A program made the position numbers and the translations under genes. The notes beneath the pieces are model-generated. The model ran no database searches and was not told where the DNA came from. It saw only the letters and a program-made list of their open reading frames with translations. Shown here piece by piece: positions 16,904 to 25,453 of a stretch of DNA of 64,000 bases; the first letter of the stretch is position 1; every line of letters begins with the position of its first letter. Origin of the DNA: Acrocarpospora pleiomorpha. GTDB taxonomy: Bacteria; Actinomycetota; Actinomycetes; Streptosporangiales; Streptosporangiaceae. The stretch lies in NCBI RefSeq assembly GCF_009687885.1, contig NZ_BLAF01000027.1, forward strand, positions 27,428 through 91,427. Reading direction: 5' to 3'.

Positions 16904-17668
16904 TCAAGAGTCCTTCGTCAAGGGTACAGACGCGTAACGGCGGATGAAGTCGAGGCTCCCCGAGAAGATGGCCGGTGCGTCGTTGTCCAGGGTCGCGACG
17001 TGATAGCTGTCCACGCAATCCCGGACCTCCAGATTGTCCCCCATTCGCGTCTGGAGGAACTCCACGTTAGCCGGTTTCAGGACATGGTCCTGCGTGCTCC
17101 GGAAGACCAGCACCGGCTGGCCGATCCGGTCCAGCTCGGACTGGACCAGTTTCCAGAGCCGCGGCAGCGTGGCGGCGGCGCGCACGGGCGTGCGGTCGTA
17201 CGCGAGTTCGACGCTGCCCGGCTTCTTGATGTCGCTGCTGAGCCCGGGCACCGACGGCAGCACCCACTTGAGCACCGGGGCCAGCAGCAGGGCCAGCGAG
17301 TCGTTCACCACGGACGGGTTGACGATCACCAGCCCGCGGATCGCCGGGCCGTGCACCTCGGCCAGGCGCAGGGCCATGCAGCCGCCCATGGACAGGCCCA
17401 TCACGAAGACCTCGGCGCAGGTCGCCTTCAGTTCGGCGAAGGCGCGGTCGAGCTCGGCGTACCAGTCCTCCCAGCGGGTGCGGTTCATCTCCTGCCAGGT
17501 GGTGCCGTGCCCGGGCAGCCGGGGCAGCGAGACGGTGATCCCGGCCTCGGCCAGGAACTCCCCCCAGGGCCGCAGTGACTGCGGCGTTCCGGTGAAACCA
17601 TGGCAGAGCAGCACACCGATCTGACCGCCTTCGTGGTGGTACGGCTCAGCGCCCGGCAGCAGCGGCAT
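16904..17668 (-). CDS. Alpha/beta-hydrolase carboxylesterase or monoacylglycerol lipase
   Basis: A 254-residue cytoplasmic serine hydrolase of the Est30/thermostable monoacylglycerol lipase type. The oxyanion motif CHGFTGTPQSLRPWG is typical of this group, the nucleophile is Ser93 in GLSMGG, and the acid and base are probably the Asp of TQDHVLKP and the His of DSYHVATLD near the C-terminus. Likely substrates are short or medium-chain esters or monoacylglycerols. It is divergent from the acyltransferase gene, and the two may both serve lipid turnover. The start is ATG 17668. Confidence 0.88.
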   Translation of the reverse strand: MPLLPGAEPYHHEGGQIGVLLCHGFTGTPQSLRPWGEFLAEAGITVSLPRLPGHGTTWQEMNRTRWEDWYAELDRAFAELKATCAEVFVMGLSMGGCMALRLAEVHGPAIRGLVIVNPSVVNDSLALLLAPVLKWVLPSVPGLSSDIKKPGSVELAYDRTPVRAAATLPRLWKLVQSELDRIGQPVLVFRSTQDHVLKPANVEFLQTRMGDNLEVRDCVDSYHVATLDNDAPAIFSGSLDFIRRYASVPLTKDS

Positions 17669-17783
17669 GGCTCCTCCAAAATCGGAAAGATTGCCCGAAT
17701 AGTCGCACGTTACGCATCAGTCGTGCGAGAGGGTCAGCCGTGCGAAGATGACTCCACTGCAAACAACCGAAGGAGAGCCCCGA

Positions 17784-18485
17784 GTGTTCTACTGGGTGGT
17801 GAAGGCCATCCTCTGGCCTTTCCTCCATTTCGTGTTCCGTCCGTGGGCGGAAGGGGTGGAGAACGTGCCGAAGGAGGGGCCGGTCATCCTGGCCGGGAAC
17901 CACCTCTCGTTCGCCGACCACTTCTTCGGGGCGCTCTTCCTGCCGCGCAAGGTCATCTCGCTCGGCAAGTCTGACTATTTTACCGGTAGCGGTATAAAAG
18001 GCCTGGTCAGCCGGGCGTTCTTCTCGGGTGTCGGGACCGTTCCGATCGACCGTTCCGGCGGGAAGGCCAGCGAGGCCGCGCTCCGGACCGGCCTGCGCGT
18101 CCTCGGCGAGGGCAGCGTGCTGGGCATCTACCCGGAGGGCACCCGCTCGCCCGACGGCCGTCTCTACAAGGGCAAGACGGGCGTCGCCCGCCTCGCCCTG
18201 GAGTCGCGCGCGCCCGTCATCCCCTGGGCCATGATCAACACTTTCGAGATGATGCCGCCGGGCCGCCCGATCCCCAAGTTCGGCATCCGCCCGGGCGTCA
18301 AATACGGCAAACCTCTGGACTTCTCCCGCTACTACGGCATGGAGAACGACTTCCTGGTCCTGCGCGCGGTCACCGACGAGATCATGTACGCGCTGATGGA
18401 GCTCTCCGGCCAGGAATATGTCGATAAATACGCCGCCAGCGCCAAGATCGAAATGATCCGCGCCGCCCGCGAAGTCCACGGCTAG
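17784..18485 (+). CDS. 1-acylglycerol-3-phosphate acyltransferase (PlsC family)
   Basis: A 233-residue membrane-associated acyltransferase of phospholipid synthesis, transferring an acyl group to lysophosphatidic acid. Block I is NHLSFAD with His40 and Asp45 (HX4D), block III is the PEGTRSPDG near residue 120, and the hydrophobic N-terminus anchors it. The frame opens at 17748, but GTG 17784 has AAGGAG eight bases upstream and matches the family N-terminus (FYWVVKAIL). Actinomycetes have several PlsC paralogues, so its exact acceptor is not certain. Confidence 0.9.
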   Translation: MFYWVVKAILWPFLHFVFRPWAEGVENVPKEGPVILAGNHLSFADHFFGALFLPRKVISLGKSDYFTGSGIKGLVSRAFFSGVGTVPIDRSGGKASEAALRTGLRVLGEGSVLGIYPEGTRSPDGRLYKGKTGVARLALESRAPVIPWAMINTFEMMPPGRPIPKFGIRPGVKYGKPLDFSRYYGMENDFLVLRAVTDEIMYALMELSGQEYVDKYAASAKIEMIRAAREVHG

Positions 18486-18566
18486 AACCCCAGAGCCCTC
18501 AATCGGCCGCCGGGCGGCGACGTGGTGGGCCGGTGCGGTATTTCGTGCGAGTGATGCCCTGAGGTC

Positions 18567-18604
18567 GCCCCCGTCGCCAGGGGGCAGGGCCTGGCCATAT
18601 GGCC
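18567..18604. terminator. Possible bidirectional terminator
   Basis: GCCCCC (18567-18572) and GGGGGC (18580-18585) form a short stem with a seven-base loop, followed by the perfect palindrome GGCCATATGGCC (18593-18604). They lie between the convergent acyltransferase and VIT/VWA genes. Confidence 0.4.
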
Positions 18605-18644
18605 TACCCCGGAACCCCTGGCGCGGCATGGTCATGATCGCAGT

Positions 18645-21128
18645 CTACGTGCGCTTCCAGAACGGGCGGCGGGCGCGGGTCGAATCCGGCGGCGCGGGAG
18701 CGTCGGCCGCGCCCCCGGTGAGGCGGCCGAGCAGGTCGACGGCGCGTTGCCAGAGCCGGGCCAGGTCGGCGTCGGCACGCTCGGCCCCTTCCAGCTCGGC
18801 GGCCAGCGACGCCAGGTCGGCGTGGCCGCCCGCCATCTGGTCGATCACCCGCAGGCGGCTGGCCAGGTCGGACAGGTAGCGCCGGCGCTCCTGGTCCGGC
18901 CGTCCGGCCGCCGCGCGCAGCCGGACCAGCTCCTCGGCGAGCAGGGCGCGCACGCTGTCCAGGCTGGGCTGCCGCTCCCGGCCCGGGTGGGGCTTCATCG
19001 GTCCCGGCGCCACGCTCCGTCCGCCGGCCCGGGGTCCCACGCCCGGACCGGGGGACGGGATCGGCGCCGGCGGCGCGCCGGGCGCCTGGGCGAACGGCTG
19101 GGACGGCGTGTCCGGAGCGGGCGTCCGCCGCATCATGCGCGGAGCGGGCGGCGGCGGAGGCGTGGGCGCGCCCGCGCCTCCGCCGCCGAAGGCCTCGTCG
19201 AGGGCGAAGGAGGCCTTCTCCATCCGGAGTGGCGCGGCGGCCGCGACGGCGGACATGTTCATCGGCATCTCCCAGCCGCTGGGCTGCTCGACCGGCTGGA
19301 TCACGTGATGCTGCGGCTTGCCGTCGGCGACCACCCGCGAGTCGACCGCGACGAACGCGGTGAACCGGCACAGCACGCCGAACCGCAGCGAGGTCGCCAC
19401 GATCCGGGCCTCCAGGTCCCGCTCGCCGATCGTGTACCGATCCTCCAGGCGGCGCAGCTCGGCCCGCGCCCAGACCGCCCGCGCGGCGGGCGCGTCGGCC
19501 CCGCGCCCCTCGACCGCGCGCTCCCACGGCTTGCCGTCGGCCATTCCCCGTACGGCGATCGCCGGGTTCTCCCCACGACCCCGGAACCGCCCGGAGACGA
19601 CCAGCGGCACCCCCGGGAAGAGGGAGCCCACATGGGTGAGCGTGTCCTCGACCAGATCGAGGTCCGCGGCGCTCAGGGTGAGGTCGGTGACCAGCGGGGA
19701 GCCGATGCGGCGGTGGATGTGCTCCATCGCCTCGTCCAGCCGGTCCTCCGACTCGACCAGCTCGCACCGGCCGGAGCCGAGCAGGGCCAGCCGCCCGAGG
19801 AACCCCGCGTTGACCGCCCGGTCGATGCCGACGGCGTGGATCCGGATCCCCGAGTCGACGGTGATTTTCGCGCCGACCCGTTCGACGATCTCGTCCTCGT
19901 TGCCGACCTGCCCGTCGGTCACCAGGACCATGACCCGGTCCCGGTTCGGATCCCTTTCCGTGTCGCCGAGCAGCCGGAGCGCTTCCTCCATCGGAGCGAG
20001 GATCTCGGTGCCGCCGCGCGCGTCCAGCCGCGACAGGTGCTCGACCGCGCGGTAACGGTTCCGGTCGGTCGCCGCCACCAGGCCGCCGGTGAACGCCCGG
20101 CTGACGTCGTGGTCGAAGGCCAGCACGGCCAGCCGGTCGTGCGCGGTCAGCGTGTCCACGATCCGGGCGGCGGCGCGCCGGGCGGCGACCATCTTCCAGC
20201 CGGTCATGCTGCCGGAACGGTCGAGCAGCAGCACCACGTCCCGAGGGGCCGGTGCGGCGGCCACGTCCGCCGGGGGAGTCAGGGTGAGCGTGAAGGTGCC
20301 CTCCTGGCCCTCGTCGTCCGGGGTCAGGGCCAGCGACGTGGACGCGTCGAAGGCCAGGCGGAGGATGAAGTCCCGGTCCAGGCGCTCGCCCGGCCGGAGT
20401 TCGACGGTGATGGTCTCGCCGCTGGTCGTGTCCACGGTGTGCAGGCTGGAGCGGATCTCGCGCAGGTCCAGGCCGGCCGGGTCGATGGTGGTGGCCAGCG
20501 ACAGCCGTACGGGATTGGGGAAGCCCGGGAGCAGGACCGGCGGGGTGATGCGGGACGCGTCGGGGACGGCGTCGGTGTCAGGGGCCACGCCGCCGCCGGA
20601 CTGGGCGCCCTCCAGGGGCACGCCAGGGATGTAGCGGGGAGCGACCACCAGCGGGAAGCGGAATTCGGCCGCGCCGTCCTCGTAGGGCAGCGGCTGGCTG
20701 AGCGTCAGCCGGACGGTGACCCGCTCGCCGGGCACGATGTTGCCGACCCGGATGGTGAACACGTCCGGCCGGTCCTCTTCGGCGATCGCCGCCCGCTGAC
20801 CCTGCGCCAGCGCCTGGTCGTAGGCGACCCTGGCCTCGCCACGCTCCTTGAGCAGCCCTTCGACCACCCGGTCGTCGGCCTCCAGGGTGAACTTGGTGAC
20901 CGCGGCCCGGGGCGGGAGCGGGAACACGTAGGTGGCCTCAAGCGAGACGTCGTAGGGATTGCGGAAACCCTGCGCCACCTCCACGCCCGCGGTCAGGCCG
21001 CTGAGGTGCGCGGTCACCGCCACGCTCGCCAGCGGCAGGTTGCCCTTCTCGGTCTCCAGGGCGCCGAACCCGGAGTCGGGCACCGGCGTGTACTCCTCCG
21101 GCCGAAGCGGAGTGATGGGAACGGTCAT
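18645..21128 (-). CDS. VIT and von Willebrand factor A domain protein
   Basis: An 827-residue protein laid out like the inter-alpha-trypsin inhibitor heavy chain. The VIT domain covers residues about 15-145 (from GFGALETEKGNLPLASV through VEVAQGFRNPYD to VRVGNIVPGERV). A VWA domain follows at about 295-465 with the complete MIDAS motif DRSGS at 303-307. The C-terminal third is Pro/Gly/Ala-rich with a final helical region of about 110 residues. No signal peptide or membrane helix is visible, so it is probably cytoplasmic; such proteins act as metal-dependent protein-binding scaffolds. It overlaps the upstream MerR-type gene by four bases (ATGA), so both are translated from one message. Confidence 0.9.
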   Translation of the reverse strand: MTVPITPLRPEEYTPVPDSGFGALETEKGNLPLASVAVTAHLSGLTAGVEVAQGFRNPYDVSLEATYVFPLPPRAAVTKFTLEADDRVVEGLLKERGEARVAYDQALAQGQRAAIAEEDRPDVFTIRVGNIVPGERVTVRLTLSQPLPYEDGAAEFRFPLVVAPRYIPGVPLEGAQSGGGVAPDTDAVPDASRITPPVLLPGFPNPVRLSLATTIDPAGLDLREIRSSLHTVDTTSGETITVELRPGERLDRDFILRLAFDASTSLALTPDDEGQEGTFTLTLTPPADVAAAPAPRDVVLLLDRSGSMTGWKMVAARRAAARIVDTLTAHDRLAVLAFDHDVSRAFTGGLVAATDRNRYRAVEHLSRLDARGGTEILAPMEEALRLLGDTERDPNRDRVMVLVTDGQVGNEDEIVERVGAKITVDSGIRIHAVGIDRAVNAGFLGRLALLGSGRCELVESEDRLDEAMEHIHRRIGSPLVTDLTLSAADLDLVEDTLTHVGSLFPGVPLVVSGRFRGRGENPAIAVRGMADGKPWERAVEGRGADAPAARAVWARAELRRLEDRYTIGERDLEARIVATSLRFGVLCRFTAFVAVDSRVVADGKPQHHVIQPVEQPSGWEMPMNMSAVAAAAPLRMEKASFALDEAFGGGGAGAPTPPPPPAPRMMRRTPAPDTPSQPFAQAPGAPPAPIPSPGPGVGPRAGGRSVAPGPMKPHPGRERQPSLDSVRALLAEELVRLRAAAGRPDQERRRYLSDLASRLRVIDQMAGGHADLASLAAELEGAERADADLARLWQRAVDLLGRLTGGAADAPAPPDSTRARRPFWKRT

Positions 21129-21766
21129 GACGGTGTCCCTTCCGAATTCATGGTGATCAGGCCGAGTTCGCTCAGCGCCGCCAGCAAGGGCTGGGCTGCC
21201 GCCGCCAGCGCGACCAGGTCCGCGTCCGACGGTGCCCGGTCGGCGGCGTCCAGCACCAGAGCCACTCCCGGGGCGATCCGCACGCCGTGAACGCGCGCGG
21301 CGGGCGGCCGTTCGGCGGGAATGCGCTCGACGGGCGGCGGCTCGGCGGGTGGCGCCGGGTCGGAGCGTTCGCCGACGGCGGCCCAGAAGCGGGCGCGGGC
21401 GGGCTCGGGGGAGGAATGTTCAGGCTCGGGGGAGGAATGTTCGGGTTCAGCTGGGTATGGGGAGATGAGGGCGATGCTCTGGAGGGCCGAGTCGGGGGCT
21501 CCGGCCAGCTCGATCTGGATGTCCGCGATCGAGCGACCGGCGGCCTGGCGGCGCTTGATCGCGACGAGTTGCAGCAGGTGACGCGGCCCGTACAGAGCGA
21601 CTCGGCCGCGCCGGGCCAGGGGCGGGTCGAGGAGGCCGATCGTCGCGTACCACCGGATGAGGCGCTCGTTCGGGATGTCCCTGACCCGCCCGTTGACGCG
21701 CGCGTCGGAACCGAGCGCGCCGGCCGCGCGCTCGGCCAGCTCGCCGATGGTCCAGGTCTCGCTCAT
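21125..21766 (-). CDS. MerR-family transcriptional regulator
   Basis: A 213-residue regulator. Residues about 5-80 are a MerR-type winged helix: WTIGELAERA, then RLIRWYATIGLLDPP, RRGRVALYGPRHLLQLVAIKRRQAAG and SIADIQIEL. The spacer between the first helix and the wing is longer than in classical MerR proteins. The C-terminal region is not a known effector domain; it has a short repeated acidic segment (SSPEPEHSSPEP) and a final helix. It is co-transcribed with the VIT/VWA gene. A symmetric pair of palindromes immediately upstream (21777-21801) is a good candidate for its own operator. Confidence 0.88.
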   Translation of the reverse strand: MSETWTIGELAERAAGALGSDARVNGRVRDIPNERLIRWYATIGLLDPPLARRGRVALYGPRHLLQLVAIKRRQAAGRSIADIQIELAGAPDSALQSIALISPYPAEPEHSSPEPEHSSPEPARARFWAAVGERSDPAPPAEPPPVERIPAERPPAARVHGVRIAPGVALVLDAADRAPSDADLVALAAAAQPLLAALSELGLITMNSEGTPS

Positions 21767-21776
21767 GGTTCAACAG

Positions 21777-21801
21777 TGACACTGTCACGATGACAGTGTC
21801 A
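21777..21801. promoter_or_regulatory. Double-palindrome operator upstream of the MerR gene
   Basis: TGACACTGTCA (21777-21787) and TGACAGTGTCA (21791-21801) are each palindromic and are also inverted copies of each other, separated by CGA. They begin 11 bp before the start codon of the MerR gene, so a bound dimer pair would block its transcription. The regulator is inferred from position. Confidence 0.65.
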
Positions 21802-21847
21802 ACTTCGGAACAGGGTCAGCCCTTTTCGGGTTGACCGTTATAGGTCA

Positions 21848-21937
21848 ATGAGGGTTATTCGAAAGTTCGCCCTCGTGGCGTCCCAGCGGTCGGAGCGACT
21901 CGTCGAACCGCGCCGGGCTCCTTTCGAATAACCCTCA
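21848..21937 (-). mobile_element. 90-bp inverted-repeat element, copy B (MITE-like)
   Basis: A perfect 17-bp terminal inverted repeat (21848-21864 and 21921-21937; TGAGGGTTATTCGAAAG and its complement) encloses 56 bp. Read on the minus strand it aligns with copy A at 11765-11855: the block AAGGAGCCCGGCGC is identical (here at 21910-21923), as are GAGTC and GGGCGA-CTTT, while paired changes in the arms keep both ends complementary. It lies 21 bp before the Dps start codon and in the opposite orientation to copy A. Confidence 0.75.
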
Positions 21938-21958
21938 ATCTCGATGGAAGGAACAAGC

Positions 21959-22426
21959 ATGGCTCCAATTACCAGCCTTCTGACCGCCGAGAACAAGAAG
22001 ATCACCGGGGAGGCGTTGCAGGGTGCCCTGCTCGACCTCCTCGACTTGTCGCTCGTGGGCAAGCAGGCGCACTGGAACCTCACCGGGCGCTTCTTCCGCC
22101 CGATCCACCTGCAGCTCGACGACATCGTCAAGATGGCCAGGAAGACGGCCGACCTCGTCGCCGAGCGGGCCGTCGCCATCGGCGTCAGCCCGGACGGGCG
22201 CGCCACCACGATCGCCAACGACAGCCAGGTGCCGCACCTGGACGCCGGGCCGATCGAGGACGGCAAGGTCATCGCCGCGATGACCGACATCCTGGAGTCG
22301 ATCATCCGGCGGATGCGGAAGCGGATCGACGCCACCGAGCGGCCCGACCCGGTCAGCCAGGATCTCCTCATCGGTCTCACCCGGGACCTGGAGAAGCACC
22401 ACTGGATGATCCAGGCCCAGCGTTAG
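21959..22426 (+). CDS. dps: Dps-family ferritin-like DNA-protection protein
   Basis: A 155-residue protein that forms a dodecameric cage, oxidises and stores iron and protects DNA in stress. The ferroxidase ligands are visible in LSLVGKQAHWNLTG and, 12 residues later, HLQLDDIVKMA; the four-helix ferritin fold extends through LTRDLEKHHWMIQAQ. The length is typical. The start ATG 21959 is preceded by GGAAGGA. A 90-bp inverted-repeat element lies directly upstream and may change its leader or promoter. The stop overlaps the end of the convergent KAP NTPase gene by four bases. Confidence 0.92.
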   Translation: MAPITSLLTAENKKITGEALQGALLDLLDLSLVGKQAHWNLTGRFFRPIHLQLDDIVKMARKTADLVAERAVAIGVSPDGRATTIANDSQVPHLDAGPIEDGKVIAAMTDILESIIRRMRKRIDATERPDPVSQDLLIGLTRDLEKHHWMIQAQR

Positions 22427-25311
22427 AGCAGGCGCCTGGCCAGATCGGCGACCGGAGGGCCGGAGGCGAGCAGCGCCCGGAGAGACGCGCTCGCCTCCGC
22501 CGGTACGCCGACCAGCTGGGCGGTTTCCGCCCACTCGTCCGAGCGTGCGGCCTGTTCCAGCAGGTCGAGCGTAGTCTCCCGGGTCAGCAGGGAGAGCAGT
22601 TGCGGCCAGCGCACGGTGAGCGCCGCCAGCTTGGCCACCTCGGCGTCGCTCGCCGGGCGCTCCCCGGCCAGGCGCTGGCGGTAGGTCACGAACGAGTAGA
22701 AGCGGAACACGTTGACGTAGCGCTTGAGCTCGCGCGGGTTGCTCGCCGACAGGGCGGGCAGCGCCACTTCGATCGCGCGGTAGGCGTTCTCGTCGCTGTA
22801 CAGGTCGTCGAAGACCCGGTCGGCGGCGGCGCGCGTCTCCCGCCACAGCCCGCCCAGCGTCCCCGCGGTCTCGGCGGGCGCGCCGACCACGTGCTGGGTG
22901 GCCCTGGCGATCGAGTCGAGGGTGTCGGCCTGGGGCCGCCGGGCGCGGATCGCGTGCTCGAGCCGGGCCACCAGCTCCTGGTCGAGGTTCTGCGGCTGCT
23001 GCTGCGGCATCCGCATTTCGGACATGCGTGGTGTGTCCGAAATTCCCATCAAGGATCGGACATATGCCGGTAGGCGGGTGTCGTCGGCGAGGAGCGGCAC
23101 TGACAGCGGGAGCTGCACGATCTTCTCCAGGAACCGCCAGCCGATGCCCTGGCGGAGGCTCTCCGGCATCGACTCCGTGAGGTCGCGGTAGGCCAGCTCG
23201 ACGTGGGCGGCCACCACCTCGGGCTCCATGGCCAGCACGAAGACGCAGTCGGGGAACTCCCCGGCCAGGAACAGGTTGATCGCCTCGATCACCTGGGCCA
23301 CGGTGCCGGACGAGCACCGATCCAGGTCGTCCACGAACACCACCAGCGGGCGTTCCTCCGTCGCCACCAGGCCGAGCACGTGGCGCATGTCGGTCTGGAC
23401 CAGGTGCAGGAAGCCGGTCCTGGCGCTGTATCCGGGCTCGGCGAGCAGGTCGCCGGTCTCCGGTGGGGGCGCGAACAGGTCGGGCGGGCGTACCAGGGCG
23501 GTGAAGGCGGTGTCGGCGGATTCGGTGAAGAAACGCGCGAGCCGTACCCAGCCGGTGGCCACCGCGGCCAGCGCGCCCGCCGAGGAGATCGCGGCCGCCG
23601 TGCCCTCCAGGGCCGGGAGCAGCGGCGTGGCCAGCTGGGACGCGCCCGCCAGCAGCAGCGCCATGGCCAGGCCGAGCGCGGCGGGCACCAGGCGCAGCGC
23701 CGCCAGCCGGTAGGCGCGCCGTCGGACCGCCTCCCGATCGATCCTGGCCAGGTTGAGCCGCAGCCAGAAACGTTCCCGCTCGGCCCGGGGCAGCCGCGCG
23801 GTGACCTGGGTGATGATCTCGTGCGCGAGACCGGCCCACACCTGCTCCCCGTTCTGGTACATCCACGGGTTGAACCACACCGTCGGCCGCCACCCGCTCG
23901 CCCCGGACACCGCCTCGGGCGGCGGCTCCGGCGGCCGTTTCGCCCAGTTCCGGACTTCGGCATTGGTCACCCGGTCGGGGCCGGGCCACAGCCGTCCCAC
24001 CAGCCTGAACAGTCGCGACGGTGGCCGGGCCGGCAGCGGCCGGGGCAGCTGGATCGGCCCCGGGTTCCCGGTCGCGGCCCCCGGGTCCAGATCGTTCTGG
24101 ATCATCCGCATCAGCGAGGTCTTGCCGGTGCCCCACGGCCCCTTGATGCCGATCGTCAGCGGCGGCCTGGTCTCCGGATGGCGGACGAACGCGGCGATCG
24201 CCTCCGCGTACACCCGATGCCCGAGGTCGTCGTCGATGGTCCAGCGGTCGGGGGTGAGCCGGGCCCGGGGCTGCACGGTCCGGCGGCCGGCCCGCCACCG
24301 GCGCAGCACGCCGGGCACCTCGTCGAGCTCGGCCGCCGTGAGCCGGGCCCGCCCGGCCTCCGCCACGCTCGGATGCGCGAACGGCGTGCCCGTGCCGAGC
24401 AGCCGCCACTCGGCCAGTTCGGCCCGCGCCTCCGGGCGGCCGGTCAGCAGCCCGGCCACCTCCGGCGTCAGCTCCTCGTCGTCGGCCAGCAGCGAGCCGC
24501 GCCGCAGCAGCGCCTGGGCGTCCGCGCCCAGATACTCGTCGTACACCATGCCGACCAGCCGCTCGGCGGACGGGGGATGGCCGCCCACCCGGTCGCGGGC
24601 GGGCGCGAGCTCGGGCGGGATGCCGGAGCCGGGGGCGGGCGGGGTGAGCGCGACCGCGATCTCCAGGCCCTCGGCCGAGGTGAGCAGGTGCGGCTGGAAC
24701 TCGGCGTGCTCGCCGAACACGGCCAGCGCGTGCGCCAGCAGGTCGCCGACCGAGATCACCCCGTCCCGGTCCAGGTCGGTGGCGCCGTCGAGCAGGCCGG
24801 TGGCCACCACCTCGGTCAGCGAGAGGCCGCCGGGCCGCACCTCCGCGCCGATGGCGAGGCCCGTGGTGAGGGCGGCGGCGGCCACGCCCGGCGGGGTGAG
24901 CAGGGTGCTGACCGTGGAATCGTCCGCGGCGGCGCCGCCGATCCAGCCGAAGTCGACCACCATCAGCAGTGCCGAAGCCGCCGAATCCCCGGCCCTGGCG
25001 CCGAAGCCGCGGATCAGCGTGGTGAAGTCGCTGCCGCTCCACAGCGCCGTGCGCGGCCAGCGCACCAGCAGCAGGTCGCCGGGCGCGCCCTCGGCCAGGA
25101 AGGTGCTCAGCCGCTGGTGGTCCCGGCTGTCCAGGCTCTGCGGCGCGTCCACCTCGAACCCGCAGGAGCGCAGCGCGCTCACCAGTCGCCGCGCCGGTTC
25201 CGGGGCACGCCGGCCGGGCTCGTCGGGGTCGAGGAAGACCAGCGCCTTCCGCCTGGTGATGGTGGGCGCGCTGGTCCTGTCGGTGATGGCGCTAGTCATC
25301 TCGGCGATCAC
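22423..25311 (-). CDS. KAP-family P-loop NTPase with degenerate caspase-like N-terminus
   Basis: A 962-residue protein. The KAP NTPase domain has Walker A GPWGTGKT at residues 391-398 and Walker B VVFVDDLDRC at 657-666; between them lie hydrophobic helices at about 541-590, the membrane insert characteristic of KAP NTPases, so the protein is probably anchored with its ATPase in the cytoplasm. Residues about 20-225 resemble actinobacterial caspase-like (C14) domains: the strand-rich start, an EF-hand-like loop DLDRDGVISVGD at 179-190 and the closing strand LEIAVAL. The usual catalytic SGHG and DCCxSG positions read WPRT and DFGWIGG, so both catalytic residues seem lost. Start choice between GTG 25311 and ATG 25299 is open; neither has a good ribosome site. 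KAP proteins include phage-exclusion factors; a defence role is inference. Confidence 0.85.
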   Translation of the reverse strand: MIAEMTSAITDRTSAPTITRRKALVFLDPDEPGRRAPEPARRLVSALRSCGFEVDAPQSLDSRDHQRLSTFLAEGAPGDLLLVRWPRTALWSGSDFTTLIRGFGARAGDSAASALLMVVDFGWIGGAAADDSTVSTLLTPPGVAAAALTTGLAIGAEVRPGGLSLTEVVATGLLDGATDLDRDGVISVGDLLAHALAVFGEHAEFQPHLLTSAEGLEIAVALTPPAPGSGIPPELAPARDRVGGHPPSAERLVGMVYDEYLGADAQALLRRGSLLADDEELTPEVAGLLTGRPEARAELAEWRLLGTGTPFAHPSVAEAGRARLTAAELDEVPGVLRRWRAGRRTVQPRARLTPDRWTIDDDLGHRVYAEAIAAFVRHPETRPPLTIGIKGPWGTGKTSLMRMIQNDLDPGAATGNPGPIQLPRPLPARPPSRLFRLVGRLWPGPDRVTNAEVRNWAKRPPEPPPEAVSGASGWRPTVWFNPWMYQNGEQVWAGLAHEIITQVTARLPRAERERFWLRLNLARIDREAVRRRAYRLAALRLVPAALGLAMALLLAGASQLATPLLPALEGTAAAISSAGALAAVATGWVRLARFFTESADTAFTALVRPPDLFAPPPETGDLLAEPGYSARTGFLHLVQTDMRHVLGLVATEERPLVVFVDDLDRCSSGTVAQVIEAINLFLAGEFPDCVFVLAMEPEVVAAHVELAYRDLTESMPESLRQGIGWRFLEKIVQLPLSVPLLADDTRLPAYVRSLMGISDTPRMSEMRMPQQQPQNLDQELVARLEHAIRARRPQADTLDSIARATQHVVGAPAETAGTLGGLWRETRAAADRVFDDLYSDENAYRAIEVALPALSASNPRELKRYVNVFRFYSFVTYRQRLAGERPASDAEVAKLAALTVRWPQLLSLLTRETTLDLLEQAARSDEWAETAQLVGVPAEASASLRALLASGPPVADLARRLL

Positions 25312-25453
25312 TGTAGGGGCCGTTCACCAGGGGGGCGGCCACGGTTTGCGCAAAGTTTGGGTCCGAGAACCGTGCGGATTCCCCGGGCGTTCATGCGGGT
25401 TCGATCGACTGGCGGGACCCGTCGCGCGTAGCGTGCCGTAGTGGGAGGAGATT

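Noticed and set aside
21838-21940. Terminator upstream of dps
   Set aside because: The 17-bp arms are 56 bp apart and the sequence recurs at 11765, which fits a repeated element better than a terminator.
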